DNA from: Streptomyces xylophagus
Lineage (GTDB): Bacteria; Actinomycetota; Actinomycetes; Streptomycetales; Streptomycetaceae
NCBI RefSeq assembly: GCF_000716435.1
Contig: NZ_JNWO01000015.1
Coordinates: 434,001 to 498,000, forward strand
Length of the DNA stretch: 64,000 bases
Direction: 5' to 3'
Shown one piece after another: positions 25,102 through 34,587 of this stretch. The number at the start of each line of letters is the position of its first letter. Positions within the stretch are counted from its first letter, which is position 1. A model generated the notes under the pieces. It was not told the origin of the DNA. It made no database searches and saw nothing but the letters and a program-made list of their open reading frames with translations. Both the position numbers and the translations under genes were made by a program.

Positions 25102-25806
25102 TTAGATTTGCTCCCGGCTTCCAGCACCCCCGGCCGTCGGGCCGGGTGGGGTGGCGGGGCCGTAGCGGGCGGCCGGTGCCCGGCGCAGCAGCGCCCAGTA
25201 CCGGTCGCCGTACGACCAATGCCACCATTCGGTCGGGTAGTTGACGAAGCCGGTCGCGTCGAGGGCCCAGCCCATGAGGGCCCGGTTGGCGCGGGCCTCG
25301 GCGCTGATGTTGGGCGCCTCGGTGCGGCAGGCGCCCTCGCTCTCCTCGGGGGTCGCGTTGACCTCCGTGCCCAGCGGGAGTTCCCGGCCGTCCTGGTCGC
25401 ACAGGGTGAGGTCGACGGCACCGCCGCTGACGTGCGGTGCGACCTCTGGCGGGGAGATGTACGCGCTCGCCAGCTCGCGGATCCGTTCCGGCGACGCGTT
25501 CGGGTGGGTCCGGCGCATGGTCTGCGCGTACTGCTCGAAGTACCGGCGCTGCAGTTCGGGCGGCCGGTACCCCTCCACCACCAGGAACCGGACCCCGGCC
25601 GGCAGCAGCCGCTGGGCTCGCACCAGCCGCCGTAGCGCACCGGCCCTGAGGTGGGCGTAGTCGCCGGCGTCGTCGGCCTGCCGGTGGTCGATCGACAGGT
25701 TGCCCGTGCCGCGCAGGTCGACCAGCGGTTCGCCGCAGTCGTCCTCCGCGACCGCGGCGACCCGGGCGTCCGAGAGCGTGATGATCTCTGTCACGTGCAT
25801 CAGCAT
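25102..25806 (-). CDS. VanX-like D-Ala-D-Ala dipeptidase (M15D)
   Basis: About 234 residues. The zinc motif HVSGGAVD (His and Asp ligands) and the EWWHW motif (catalytic Glu and third His ligand) match peptidase family M15D, whose VanX members split free D-Ala-D-Ala. LVVEGYRPPELQRRYF is the usual substrate-site arginine region. No signal peptide is evident, so it acts in the cytoplasm. It is not accompanied by vanH or vanA, so it is more likely a house cell-wall recycling enzyme than a vancomycin-resistance gene. Two ATGs two codons apart are possible; the first has GCGGGG nearby. Confidence 0.85.
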   Translation of the reverse strand: MLMHVTEIITLSDARVAAVAEDDCGEPLVDLRGTGNLSIDHRQADDAGDYAHLRAGALRRLVRAQRLLPAGVRFLVVEGYRPPELQRRYFEQYAQTMRRTHPNASPERIRELASAYISPPEVAPHVSGGAVDLTLCDQDGRELPLGTEVNATPEESEGACRTEAPNISAEARANRALMGWALDATGFVNYPTEWWHWSYGDRYWALLRRAPAARYGPATPPGPTAGGAGSREQI

Positions 25807-25877
25807 CGCGGGCCCCGCTGCAAGTGCTCTGCAAGTTGCCTGTAGGCGGCCCACCAGGGCTTCTGCAGCCGTACGGC

Positions 25878-28800
25878 CTACTCGGCGCCCGCTGCCGGCT
25901 CCTGTGCCTCGCGGCAGTCCAACTCCCGGAAGACGCCGAGTGCTTCGGCCCTGGCCGCCCGCGCCGCCGACGCGTCGCCGTGTGCCTCCCGTACGTCGGC
26001 CAGGTCCCGGAGCGTGCGTGCCCGCCACAGCGGCAGCCGCAGGGTCTCCCATGTCGACAGGGCCCGCTCCAGCGGCTCCCGCGCGCCGTCCGGATCGCCG
26101 ACGGCCAGATGCCACTCGCCCAGCGTGCGCAGGACGAGCGCCTCGCCGAAGCGGTCCTGGCGCTCGCGGGCCACGGGCAGGCACCGGCCGAGCCGCGCCC
26201 GTGCCTCCTCGATGCGGCCGAGCCTCAACTCCGTCTTGGCCAGGGACTGTTCGGTGTACATCACCCCGAAGGTGTCCCGCGTACCCGCGAAGATCCGCAG
26301 GGCCTCGTGCAGTTGTCGCTCGGCGTCCTTGAGCGCGCCCTCGGCCCGGTCGCACAGGGCCAGCGACCGCAGGGTCAGCGCCTCGCCGTGCCGGTCGCCC
26401 TCCGCGCGGTACAGGTCCAGTGCCCGCGCGAGAGCCTCCCGGGCCTGCGCGTCGCGCCCCTGTTCCCGGTGCACGTATCCGATGCCGTACAGCACCCGGG
26501 CCCGGGCGCCCCGCCCGGCGGACTCCCCGTACCGATCGAGCGCCGCGTTCAACAGCTCCAACGCCTCGGCGTAGCCCGCCTGTTCGCGGCGGGCCGTCCC
26601 CATCCCGGCGAGTGCGAGCGCCGCGCCCTCGGGCACGTCGCCGCGCGCCTCGAACAGGCGCAGGGCGTTACCGAAGTAGGTGTACGACTCCTCGAACTCG
26701 TCCTGTTCGTAGCGCAGTTGGCCCAGTCCGGCGAGCAGCCACGCCTCGCCCTCGACGTCTCCGCCGCGGTGTACGGCGGCCATGGCCGCGGCGTGCGAGC
26801 GGGACCAGGCGTCGAACTGGTTGTACAGGGCGGCCGAGCTCGCGATCAGCGCTCCCGCGAGGTCGCGGGCGGCGCGGACCATGCCGTGGTCGGCGCAGTA
26901 CTCAACTGCCGCGAGCAGACAGGCCTGTTCGGCGGCGAACCAGGACGTGGGCCGCTCCAGCAGCTCCTCCTCGGTCTCCGCGTCGAGGGGTCGTACGGCG
27001 GCCGGTTCGGGGAAGCGCCGGGCGGCTCCGCCCGGGCCGAGGGCGGCCGCCTTCTCGGCAAGACCCAGCCAGGAGGCCACCAGCCGCAGCACGGCCGCCG
27101 TACGCTCCTCGGGGCTCTCCTCGGACAGACAGCGCTCGCGGGCGTGTTCGCGGGCCAGGTCATGGATGCGGTACCGGCTGCGTCCCGTCTCGTCGACGCC
27201 GATCACGTCGATGAAGTGGCAGTCCACCAGCCGCTCCACCGCCTCCTCGGCCTCCTCCGTGCCGATGTCCAGCAGCGGGGCGGCGATCCAGGCCGCGAAG
27301 TCCGGCAGATCGAGCAGGGCCAGCCGGCGCAGCGCCCGGCGCTCCGGCAACTCCAGGTCGGCGTAGCCGAGTTCGAGGCTGGTGCGCAACTCCAGGTCGC
27401 CGGCGCGCAGTTCGCTCAGCCGGCGGCGTTCGTCGCGCAGTCGGTCGGCGAGCCGACCGGGCGCCCAGTGCGGGCGGGCCGCCAGCCGGGCGCCCGCGAT
27501 GCGCACCGCCAACGGCAGCCGTCCGCACAGCGAGACGATCTCCGCGGCCCGCTCCGGCTCGGCGCTCGTGCGGTCCGGTCCCGCGACGCGGTGCAGGAGT
27601 TCGAGCGCCTCCGCCTGCCCGGGCACGGCCAGGTCCAGGTGGGCTGAGCCCTCCAGCGCCACCAGCCGGCGCCGGCTCGTGACGAGGACGGCGCAGCCCG
27701 GGCCGGGGGGCAGCAGGGGTCGTACATGCGCCTCGCCTGCCGCGTTGTCCAGGATCAGCAGGACGCGCCGGTGTCCGATGTGGGTGCGGTACAGCCCGGT
27801 CAGCTCGTCGACCGAGGTCGGCAGGGTCTCGGGGTCGGCGCCCATGGCGCGCAGGAGGCGGGCAAGGGCGTCGGCGGGTTGCAGCGGCGCGGTGTCGGCC
27901 GCCCGCAGGTCCACGAACAGGCGGCCGTCCGGGAAGAGTTCGGCCGTACGGTGGCCGACATGCACGGCGAGCGCGGTCTTGCCCGTGCCGGACCGGCCGG
28001 AGATCACCCCGATCGGCGGAGCGGTACGGCCCGCCTCGTCGACCCCGCCCACCAGCGAGGCGGCCCAGGCGATCTGCTCGGAGCGGCCCACGAAGTCGGC
28101 GATGTCCGGCGGGAGATGGGACGGTGCGGGCCATGCCCGGGAGTCGGCTGGCGGCGGCTTCGGGGGCCCCGCGGGTTCCCGCGCGGTCCGGTGCGGGCGC
28201 GGGGTGCCCGACACCTGGGTGTCGTTGGTCAGTACCGCCTGGTGCAGGGCCTGCAACTCCGGGCCGGGATCGATGCCCAGCTCCTCGCGCAGGATCGCGC
28301 GGCCCTCCCGGTACGTGCGCAGGGCGTCGGAGACGCGGCCGGTGCGGACCAGCGCGGTCATCAGCTGGCCGCGCGGCCGTTCCCGCAGGGGGTGGGCGGC
28401 GACGTGCGCGAGCAGCGGGGCGATCGTCCGGTCCGCGCGGTCCAGATCGAGCTGCAGTCCGAAGGACTCCTCCTGGGCGACGAGCCGCAGTTCGGCCAGC
28501 CGGGCCGCCTCGATCCGGGCGAACGACTGGCCCAGTCCTTCCAGCGCTTCCTGGCCGCGCCACAGCGCCAGCGCCTCGGGGAGCAGGTCGGCGGCCTCCT
28601 CGAGGCGGCCCGCCGCGGCAGCGGCCCGGCCGGAGGCGAGCAGGTTCTCGAACCGGCGGGCGTCGATCTGGGACGGTTCGAGGTCGGCGACGTAGCCCGG
28701 CGGTCGCGTCCGGACCACGGTGTCCTGCGTGACCTGGGCCAGTGCCCGGCGTACGGCGGAGACATGGGTGGCCACCAGGGCGCCCGCGGTGGCCGGCGCC

Positions 28801-28961
28801 TCCTCGTCCCAGACGCAGTCCACGAGCCGGTCGGTGGAGAGCACCTCGCCGAGATGGACGACCAGTGCCGACAAGACCGCGAGGGGTCTGACGCCGCCGA
28901 GCGGGGCCCTTCGGTCGCCGGCCCACACCTCCACCGGACCGAGCAGCCGCACTTCGAACAT
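25878..28961 (-). CDS. AfsR-like SARP-STAND-TPR transcriptional regulator
   Basis: 1027 residues. The N-terminal OmpR-type DNA-binding domain (FEVRLLGPVEVWAGDRRAPL, with PLAVLSALVVHLGEVLSTDRLV) is followed by the bacterial transcriptional activator domain ending at LGIDPGPELQALHQAVL. Then comes the NB-ARC ATPase with P-loop GRSGTGKTALA and RRVLLILDNAAG, the GRLPLAVRIAG motif, and C-terminal TPR repeats (LALAGMGTARREQAGY). Such proteins activate secondary-metabolite or developmental genes when ATP- or ligand-bound. It is divergent from the lipoprotein gene at 29391. No TTA codon was seen. Confidence 0.93.
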   Translation of the reverse strand: MFEVRLLGPVEVWAGDRRAPLGGVRPLAVLSALVVHLGEVLSTDRLVDCVWDEEAPATAGALVATHVSAVRRALAQVTQDTVVRTRPPGYVADLEPSQIDARRFENLLASGRAAAAAGRLEEAADLLPEALALWRGQEALEGLGQSFARIEAARLAELRLVAQEESFGLQLDLDRADRTIAPLLAHVAAHPLRERPRGQLMTALVRTGRVSDALRTYREGRAILREELGIDPGPELQALHQAVLTNDTQVSGTPRPHRTAREPAGPPKPPPADSRAWPAPSHLPPDIADFVGRSEQIAWAASLVGGVDEAGRTAPPIGVISGRSGTGKTALAVHVGHRTAELFPDGRLFVDLRAADTAPLQPADALARLLRAMGADPETLPTSVDELTGLYRTHIGHRRVLLILDNAAGEAHVRPLLPPGPGCAVLVTSRRRLVALEGSAHLDLAVPGQAEALELLHRVAGPDRTSAEPERAAEIVSLCGRLPLAVRIAGARLAARPHWAPGRLADRLRDERRRLSELRAGDLELRTSLELGYADLELPERRALRRLALLDLPDFAAWIAAPLLDIGTEEAEEAVERLVDCHFIDVIGVDETGRSRYRIHDLAREHARERCLSEESPEERTAAVLRLVASWLGLAEKAAALGPGGAARRFPEPAAVRPLDAETEEELLERPTSWFAAEQACLLAAVEYCADHGMVRAARDLAGALIASSAALYNQFDAWSRSHAAAMAAVHRGGDVEGEAWLLAGLGQLRYEQDEFEESYTYFGNALRLFEARGDVPEGAALALAGMGTARREQAGYAEALELLNAALDRYGESAGRGARARVLYGIGYVHREQGRDAQAREALARALDLYRAEGDRHGEALTLRSLALCDRAEGALKDAERQLHEALRIFAGTRDTFGVMYTEQSLAKTELRLGRIEEARARLGRCLPVARERQDRFGEALVLRTLGEWHLAVGDPDGAREPLERALSTWETLRLPLWRARTLRDLADVREAHGDASAARAARAEALGVFRELDCREAQEPAAGAE

Positions 28962-29390
28962 CGTTCCCCGATCGCCGCACCACCCGCCCGATGGAGCACG
29001 GCAAAGATAACGGCGAACATGCCCACGACATAGCGAAGGCACAGCAACGGCCGGACCGCCGTGACCGGATTCGGTCGATGCGGCGGACCGGTGTCCCTCA
29101 CCTGCGATGTCAGGGCAGGTGACGCCTGTTGTGTGCGCCTCGGTCTGCGGTCGGCGCTCCTCCCTCCTCTCGCCGGTTGGCCGGTTTCCGCCGGTCGGCG
29201 AGGTCGGTTCGCGAGGTCGGTTCGCGTGCAGGAGGACGGTTCGCCGGCCGCCCTCGTATGACCGCCGGAGAGAGAAAAAACCTTGTGGTTCGGGGGCATA
29301 CGGACGGGGCCTGTGGGGCGTCAACGGCTCGAAAGCATCACGTCCATTCGTCCATTCGTCCGTTCGACCAGAGCCCCTGGGAGCCGCCCT
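28962..29390. promoter_or_regulatory. Divergent control region with two tandem-repeat blocks
   Basis: This 429-bp gene-free region lies between the SARP regulator and the lipoprotein gene. It contains GCGAGGTCGGTTC twice in tandem (29198-29210 and 29211-29223) and TCCATTCG, TCCATTCG, TCCGTTCG in tandem (29343-29366). SARP proteins are known to bind tandem heptamers, so the region is a candidate target. No gene was found inside. Confidence 0.55.
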
Positions 29391-30278
29391 ATGCACCGCT
29401 GGACCTTGGCCCTGCTCATCGCCGGTCTGCTGGCGACGACGGCCACCGGATGCGCGGGCACCACGACGACCCCCGGGGCGGCCGGGAGCAGCCCGCCCCG
29501 GGCCGTGGGCAGCACGGCGGAGACGCTACGGCTCGCCGAGCAGCTCCTCATCAAGGAGTGCATGGAGAAGGAGGGGCACAAGTACTGGGTCGAGCCGCCG
29601 AGGCCGGACGACGTCTCGATCCGCTTCCCCTACGTCGTGGACGACCCGGCATGGGCCGGAGCCCACGGCTACGGCACCGATCTGCGGCGGCAGCGCGAGG
29701 CCGAGGTCCGGAGCGATCCCAACCAGCGGTACTTCCACTCCGTGCCGGCCAAGGCCAGGGCCGTGCTGGTGAGCGACCTCAACGGGGCGCAGCCGCAGGG
29801 ACTTTCGGCCCGGCTCCCGAACGGCATGCGGGTCTCCCACAGCGACCAGGGCTGCCAGGCCACCGCCGAACGGCAGTTGTACGGGGATCTCCAGGCCTGG
29901 TTCCGGGCCACCCGGGTCACCGACAGCCTGGCCGGCACGCGCGTCGGCCTCGTGACGGACGACAAGCGCTACAAGGCGGCCGTCAAGCCGTGGGCGCGCT
30001 GCATGCGCGAGCGGACGTTCCCCTACGCGGACCCCGCCCGGGCCCGTGCCGCGGCCACCCTGCCGGAGACTCCGTGGCCGCACGCCAAGGAGGTACGGCT
30101 GGCTTCGGCGGAGGCGGCCTGTGCCGTCTCCAGTGGCCTGTCGTCCGTGGCCAAGTCCCTGGACTCCGAGTACCGGGACCGGCTTCGGCGAAGCCACCCC
30201 CGGGAGACGGCCGATCTCACGCGCCTCAAGCGCGAGGCGCTGCCCCGGGCCCGCGCGATCGTCGCACGCGGCGACTGA
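29391..30278 (+). CDS. Secreted lipoprotein, unknown function
   Basis: 295 residues. The signal peptide MHRWTLALLIAGLLATTATGC ends in a lipobox, and a Thr/Pro/Gly linker follows. The mature domain is largely helical and charged, with four Cys (IKECMEKEG, SDQGCQAT, ARCMRERTF, AACAVSS) that could make two disulfides. I recognise no family, although similar lipoproteins are common in Streptomyces. GGGAG precedes the ATG. Confidence 0.78.
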   Translation: MHRWTLALLIAGLLATTATGCAGTTTTPGAAGSSPPRAVGSTAETLRLAEQLLIKECMEKEGHKYWVEPPRPDDVSIRFPYVVDDPAWAGAHGYGTDLRRQREAEVRSDPNQRYFHSVPAKARAVLVSDLNGAQPQGLSARLPNGMRVSHSDQGCQATAERQLYGDLQAWFRATRVTDSLAGTRVGLVTDDKRYKAAVKPWARCMRERTFPYADPARARAAATLPETPWPHAKEVRLASAEAACAVSSGLSSVAKSLDSEYRDRLRRSHPRETADLTRLKREALPRARAIVARGD

Positions 30279-30340
30279 GCGCGGCTCGCCACCTCACCGA
30301 TCCCACCGACCACCACGGCCGTCGAGCCGTGGCCGCATCA

Positions 30341-30370
30341 CCCACACCCACACCCACATCCACACTCACA
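30341..30370 (+). repeat. Hexanucleotide tandem repeat, five units
   Basis: CCCACA occurs three times, then TCCACA and CTCACA, without interruption. It lies 19 bp before the I36-like gene start, in the leader or promoter, where unit number could vary between strains. Confidence 0.6.
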
Positions 30371-30388
30371 CCGAAAACGAGGGAAATC

Positions 30389-30847
30389 ATGTCCGTCAAG
30401 CGTCTTCTCACCGTCGCGGCCTCGGCCGCCGCCGTTGCCGCGCTCTTCTCCCCGGTCTCCAGCGCCAGCGCGCTGGACGCGGGCTCCCAGGCGACCGCGA
30501 CCGCGCGGCTCGCCTCCGGGGACGGCTACCTCCACGTCTACACCCAGCCCTACGGTGGCGGTCGGGAGTGCAAGTGGTCCGGCAACTCCGACAACTGGGG
30601 CAGCTGCCGCAACCTGACCTCCGACATCTGGAACAACGGCTACGCGGGCGGCCTCGACGCCGTCGACCTGTACACCGCCCCGAACGCAGGCGGCGCGCAC
30701 GCCTGCATCAGCCAGGGCGACCGCTGGTACGACACCACGACCGGCGACTACCGCTTCACCTACGGCGCGGGGCTCTCGCAGTTCGGCAAGAGCGTCAACA
30801 ACAACATCTCCTCGCACCGCTGGGTGGACTACTGCAGCCAGGGCTGA
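30389..30847 (+). CDS. Secreted peptidase-inhibitor-I36-like (beta-gamma crystallin fold) protein
   Basis: 152 residues. The signal peptide MSVKRLLTVAASAAAVAALF ends near SASA. The mature domain has YTQPYGGGRECKWSG, ISQGDRWYD, NNISSHRW and four Cys (REC, GSC, HAC, DYC). The pattern of short strands with Gly-Gly and a closing NNISS-x-x-W motif resembles the crystallin-like I36 metalloprotease inhibitors of Streptomyces. Inhibition is inferred, not shown. AGGGA is close to the ATG. It lies between the two large SARP genes. Confidence 0.7.
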   Translation: MSVKRLLTVAASAAAVAALFSPVSSASALDAGSQATATARLASGDGYLHVYTQPYGGGRECKWSGNSDNWGSCRNLTSDIWNNGYAGGLDAVDLYTAPNAGGAHACISQGDRWYDTTTGDYRFTYGAGLSQFGKSVNNNISSHRWVDYCSQG

Positions 30848-31065
30848 CGACCCGAGGGGCTCGCCCCGGTACGCCCGCGCACAGGTGTACCGGGGCGACC
30901 CGCTGAGTACCACTGCCGACGTCCGGCGAAGCCCGACGACGCTCCGCCGCGAGGCAACCCCTCGCCGTGAGGTTCCCGCGGACTTTATGCTCGTTCGCGG
31001 TCGAGCGTCCCGAGAGCCGGGTGTGCCGGCCGCACATGTCGTCGCAGTCGGCACGGGGGACCTCG

Positions 31066-33951
31066 GTGCGTACACGTTTTGCCGTACTCGGACCGGTCAG
31101 GGCCTGGCGCGGCGACGCGGAACTGGCGCTGGGACCGCCCAAGCAGCGCGCTCTGCTCGCGCTGCTGCTGACCGAGGCGGGGCATCCGGTCGCCGTCCAC
31201 GAGATCGTCGACGCCCTGTGGGGGCAGGACCCGCCGGACAGCGCCGTCAACGTCATCCAGCGGCACGTCGGGACACTGCGGCGGCTGCTCGAACCCGATC
31301 TCCCGGCCGGGGGCCGGTCACGGTGGCTGGTGCGCGGCTCGGGCGGTTACCGCCTCGAAGTGGACCCCGACAGTCTCGACCTGCTGCGCTTCCGGGCCCT
31401 GCGGCAGCGGGCGGAGCAGGCCGTGCGGGACGGCGAACCTCCCACCGCCACAGGGCTGTTGATCGAGGCGCTGGCCCTGTGGCGGGGGCCGGCGGCCTCC
31501 GGGATCGCGGCCGAGGTGCGGTCCCACCCGGCCTTCGCCGCCCTCGACGACGAGCACCTGGCCGCCGTCAAGGAGGCGGCCGAACTCGCTCTGGAAGCCG
31601 GACCGGGCCTGGGCGCACGGGTGTTGGTGACGCTCCGGCAGGCCGCGGCCCAACACCCCCTGGACGAAGGGCTGCAGGCCAGACTGATCCTCGTGCTCGC
31701 GGCAACGGGCCATCAGGCCGAGGCCCTTGACGTCCACCGGACCGTACGCACCCGCCTAGCCGACGAGTTGGGCGTACAGCCGGGCCCCGAACTGCAGGCC
31801 GCCCTGCAGCGGGTGCTCGGGCACACCCATGCCCAGCGCGGAAGCGCAAGGCCTGTCGAGGGTGCGGAGGAGACCGCCGAAACCGGGGAGGAACGACCGG
31901 GCGCCGTCGCCACCATCCGTCCCGCCCAACTCCCGGTGGATCTGCCCGCGTTCACCGGCCGCCGCAGTGAACTCGCCCATGTCCAGGAGCTGTTGCCCGG
32001 GTCCGACGTGTCGACACCGACGGTGGTGATCAGCGCCATCGGCGGCATGGCCGGCGTCGGCAAGACGACCCTGGCGGTGCACTGGGCGCACAGCGTCGCC
32101 GACCGGTTCCCCGACGGGCAGCTCTACGTCAATCTGCGCGGCTTCCATCCCAGCGGTTCGATCATGAGCGCGGCCGAGGCCATCAGGTCGTTCCTCGACG
32201 CGTTCGGCGTCCCCGGACAGCGCATCCCGGCGGGTCTCGACGCGCAGGCCGCGCTGTACCGCAGCCTCCTCGCCGACCGGCGCGTCCTCATCGTGCTCGA
32301 CAACGCCCGGGACACCGAGCACGTCCGCCCCCTGCTGCCCGGCGCCCCCGGCTGCCTGGTCGTCGTCACCAGCCGCAACCAGCTCTACGGCCTGGTGGCC
32401 GGCGAGGGCGCGCACTCGCTGACGCTGGACGTGCTCACCGAGGCGGAGGCACGCGAGTTCCTGTCCCGCCGGCTGGGCGCCGAACGGATCGCGAACGAAC
32501 CCGACGCCGTCGCGGAGATCATCACCCTGTGCGGCCGCCTCCCCCTCGCGCTGGCCGTCGTCAGTGCCCGCGCGGTCGTGAACCCGGCCTTTCCGCTCGC
32601 CTCCATCGCCGCCGAACTCTCCGACAGCGAGGACAGTCTCGACGCGTTCGCCGGAGAGGCCCCCGCCGCGGACGCCCGCAGCGCGTTCTCCTGGTCGTAC
32701 CAACTCCTCAGCCCCGCCGCCGCCCGGGTGTTCCGCCTGTTCGCCCTGCACCCGGGACCCGACTGCTCGCTCGCCGCCGTCGCCAGCCTCGCCGGGCAGC
32801 GGGTCGGCCAAGTCCGGCCGGTCATGGCCGAGTTGGCCCGGGCACACCTCATCTCCGAGCCCCTGCCGGGCCGTTACGGCTGTCACGAACTGCTGCGCGC
32901 CTACGCCGCCGAGCTGGCCCGGGCACAGGACACCGCGCAGGAACTGGACCTGGCCCGGCGCCGCATGCTCGACCACTACCTGCACACCGCGCACGCGGCC
33001 GACAGTCTTCTGATGCCCACCCGGGACCGCATCCGACTGCGGCCGCACACCGCCGGGGTGACCGTCCCGCGGCTGACCGACCAGGCGGCCGCGGTCGACT
33101 GGCTGGAGACCAACCGCTCCGTCGTGCTCGCCGCGATCGAGCAGGACGCCCGGCTCGGCGGCGGCGAGCACAGCTGGCAGTTGGCCTCGGTCCTGGAACT
33201 GCACCTGGACCGGGGCGGCCGCTGGCCCGAGCAACTCGACGCGCAGACAACGGCAGTCGAGGCGGCCCAGCGTCTGGGCGACATACCCGGCCAGGCATTC
33301 GCCCACCTCGCGCTGGGGTTCGTCAGCGGTCGCCTGGAGCGGCAGGACGAGGCCGACGCCCACCTCGCGCGCGCCCTGGAGCTGTTCGGCGAGCTCGGCG
33401 ACCGGGCCGGCCGGAGCAGGACCCACCGCAGGTTCGCCTTCGTGGCCAACGGGCGTGGACGGCACGAAGAGGCCCTCGACCACTACACCGAGGCGAGCGC
33501 CCTCTGCCGCGCGGCCGGGCGGCGCGACGGCGAGGCGGGCATCGCCAACGAGGTCGGCTGGACGTACATCCTGATGGGCAAGTACGAGGACGCCCTCACC
33601 GAGTGCGGCCTGGCGGTCTCGGTCCACCGGGAGACGGGCGACCGCAACGGCGAGGCCGCCGCCCTGGACAGCCTCGGCTACGCCTACCACCATCTGCACG
33701 ACCACGACCGGGCGTTGGAGTGCTACGAGCAGGCGCTGCGGCTGTACCGCGAGATCCGGGACCGCTACCTGGAGGCCGACACCCTGGCGCACATCGGCGA
33801 CACCCACCGCGCGGCCCAGCAGGACACGCGGGCCGCGCTCGCCTGGCGTGAGGCACTCGGCATCCTCGACGAGATCGGCCACCCGGACGCCGAGCACGTC
33901 CGCCGCAGGCTGACGGAGCTCACTGAACCCGATCGGTCCCGGCGCCAGTAA
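31066..33951 (+). CDS. AfsR-like SARP-STAND-TPR transcriptional regulator
   Basis: 961 residues. N-terminal DNA-binding domain (RFAVLGPVRAWRGDAELALG, PKQRALLALLLTEAG), activator domain ending LGVQPGPELQAALQRVL, then NB-ARC with P-loop GMAGVGKTTLAVHWAH, RRVLIVLDNARD and GRLPLALAVVS, and C-terminal TPRs (YTEASALCRAAGRRDGEAG and following). GGGGGA lies 6 nt before the chosen GTG; an ATG ten codons upstream is also possible. It shares architecture with the SARP at 25878 but has longer TPRs. No TTA codon was seen. Confidence 0.93.
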   Translation: MRTRFAVLGPVRAWRGDAELALGPPKQRALLALLLTEAGHPVAVHEIVDALWGQDPPDSAVNVIQRHVGTLRRLLEPDLPAGGRSRWLVRGSGGYRLEVDPDSLDLLRFRALRQRAEQAVRDGEPPTATGLLIEALALWRGPAASGIAAEVRSHPAFAALDDEHLAAVKEAAELALEAGPGLGARVLVTLRQAAAQHPLDEGLQARLILVLAATGHQAEALDVHRTVRTRLADELGVQPGPELQAALQRVLGHTHAQRGSARPVEGAEETAETGEERPGAVATIRPAQLPVDLPAFTGRRSELAHVQELLPGSDVSTPTVVISAIGGMAGVGKTTLAVHWAHSVADRFPDGQLYVNLRGFHPSGSIMSAAEAIRSFLDAFGVPGQRIPAGLDAQAALYRSLLADRRVLIVLDNARDTEHVRPLLPGAPGCLVVVTSRNQLYGLVAGEGAHSLTLDVLTEAEAREFLSRRLGAERIANEPDAVAEIITLCGRLPLALAVVSARAVVNPAFPLASIAAELSDSEDSLDAFAGEAPAADARSAFSWSYQLLSPAAARVFRLFALHPGPDCSLAAVASLAGQRVGQVRPVMAELARAHLISEPLPGRYGCHELLRAYAAELARAQDTAQELDLARRRMLDHYLHTAHAADSLLMPTRDRIRLRPHTAGVTVPRLTDQAAAVDWLETNRSVVLAAIEQDARLGGGEHSWQLASVLELHLDRGGRWPEQLDAQTTAVEAAQRLGDIPGQAFAHLALGFVSGRLERQDEADAHLARALELFGELGDRAGRSRTHRRFAFVANGRGRHEEALDHYTEASALCRAAGRRDGEAGIANEVGWTYILMGKYEDALTECGLAVSVHRETGDRNGEAAALDSLGYAYHHLHDHDRALECYEQALRLYREIRDRYLEADTLAHIGDTHRAAQQDTRAALAWREALGILDEIGHPDAEHVRRRLTELTEPDRSRRQ

Positions 33952-34047
33952 ATCGTCAGCGTTCTGAAAGCGGGCCTTGCCTACGCTCCCCGCTCCGCTC
34001 CACCCGGAGCCGGAGGCGCGTACGGCATTCCCCTTCAGGACTGGAAC

Positions 34048-34587
34048 ATGACCCCCACCACTTCCGCGGACCTCCCCACGGCCGCGCACCGGAACCAGCT
34101 GCTGCACACCCTGATGTCCGACCACGCGAAGGCACTGCTCGCCTACGCCGACAAGCTGCTGAACGACCGTCACACGGCGGAGGACATCGTCCAGGAGACC
34201 CTCATCCGCGCCTGGCCGCACGCGGAACGCCTCTACAGCACCGAGGGCTCGGTACGCGGCTGGCTCCTCACCGTGACCCGCAACCTCGTCGTCGACCGGA
34301 TGCGCAGCGCCGTCGCCCGCCACGAGACCATCGGCGCCGAGGACCGGGACGTGCCCCTGCCCGACCACTCCGGCGCCGTACTGGCCTCGGTGGAGGCGAC
34401 CGGCCTGCTGCGGCGGCTGTCCCACGAGCACCGGGAGGTCCTGCTGCACACGTATCTGTGCGGCCGGACCGTGCAGGAGACGGCGCGCATCCTCGGCATA
34501 CCGGCGGGCACCGTCAAGTCCCGCCGGCACTACGCCCTGAACATCCTGCGCACCGAGGCCGGCAGGGGAGTCACGCCGGGACGGTGA
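34048..34587 (+). CDS. ECF sigma factor at the edge of the type VII locus
   Basis: 179 residues. Region 2 is DKLLNDRHTAEDIVQETLIR with AWPHAERLY and the -10 recognition helix VRGWLLTVTRNLVVDRMR; region 4 is LSHEHREVLLHTYLCGRTVQ with ETARILGIPAGTVKSRRHYA. It has no neighbouring HxxxCxxC anti-sigma gene. Its 3' end overlaps by 17 bp the end of the convergent LysM-like gene. It is the best candidate to read the four GAAC-N18-CGTG promoters that face the genes from 34571 to 44824, though its own upstream region has no such copy. Confidence 0.9.
   Translation: MTPTTSADLPTAAHRNQLLHTLMSDHAKALLAYADKLLNDRHTAEDIVQETLIRAWPHAERLYSTEGSVRGWLLTVTRNLVVDRMRSAVARHETIGAEDRDVPLPDHSGAVLASVEATGLLRRLSHEHREVLLHTYLCGRTVQETARILGIPAGTVKSRRHYALNILRTEAGRGVTPGR

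Noticed and set aside
25102..25806. Vancomycin-resistance island around the VanX-like gene
   Set aside because: No vanH, vanA, vanS or vanR nearby; a lone dipeptidase gene is better explained by cell-wall recycling.
30341..30370. CCCACA tandem repeat as a CRISPR-like or origin iteron array
   Set aside because: Only five short hexamers with no spacers and no replication gene nearby; a simple microsatellite.
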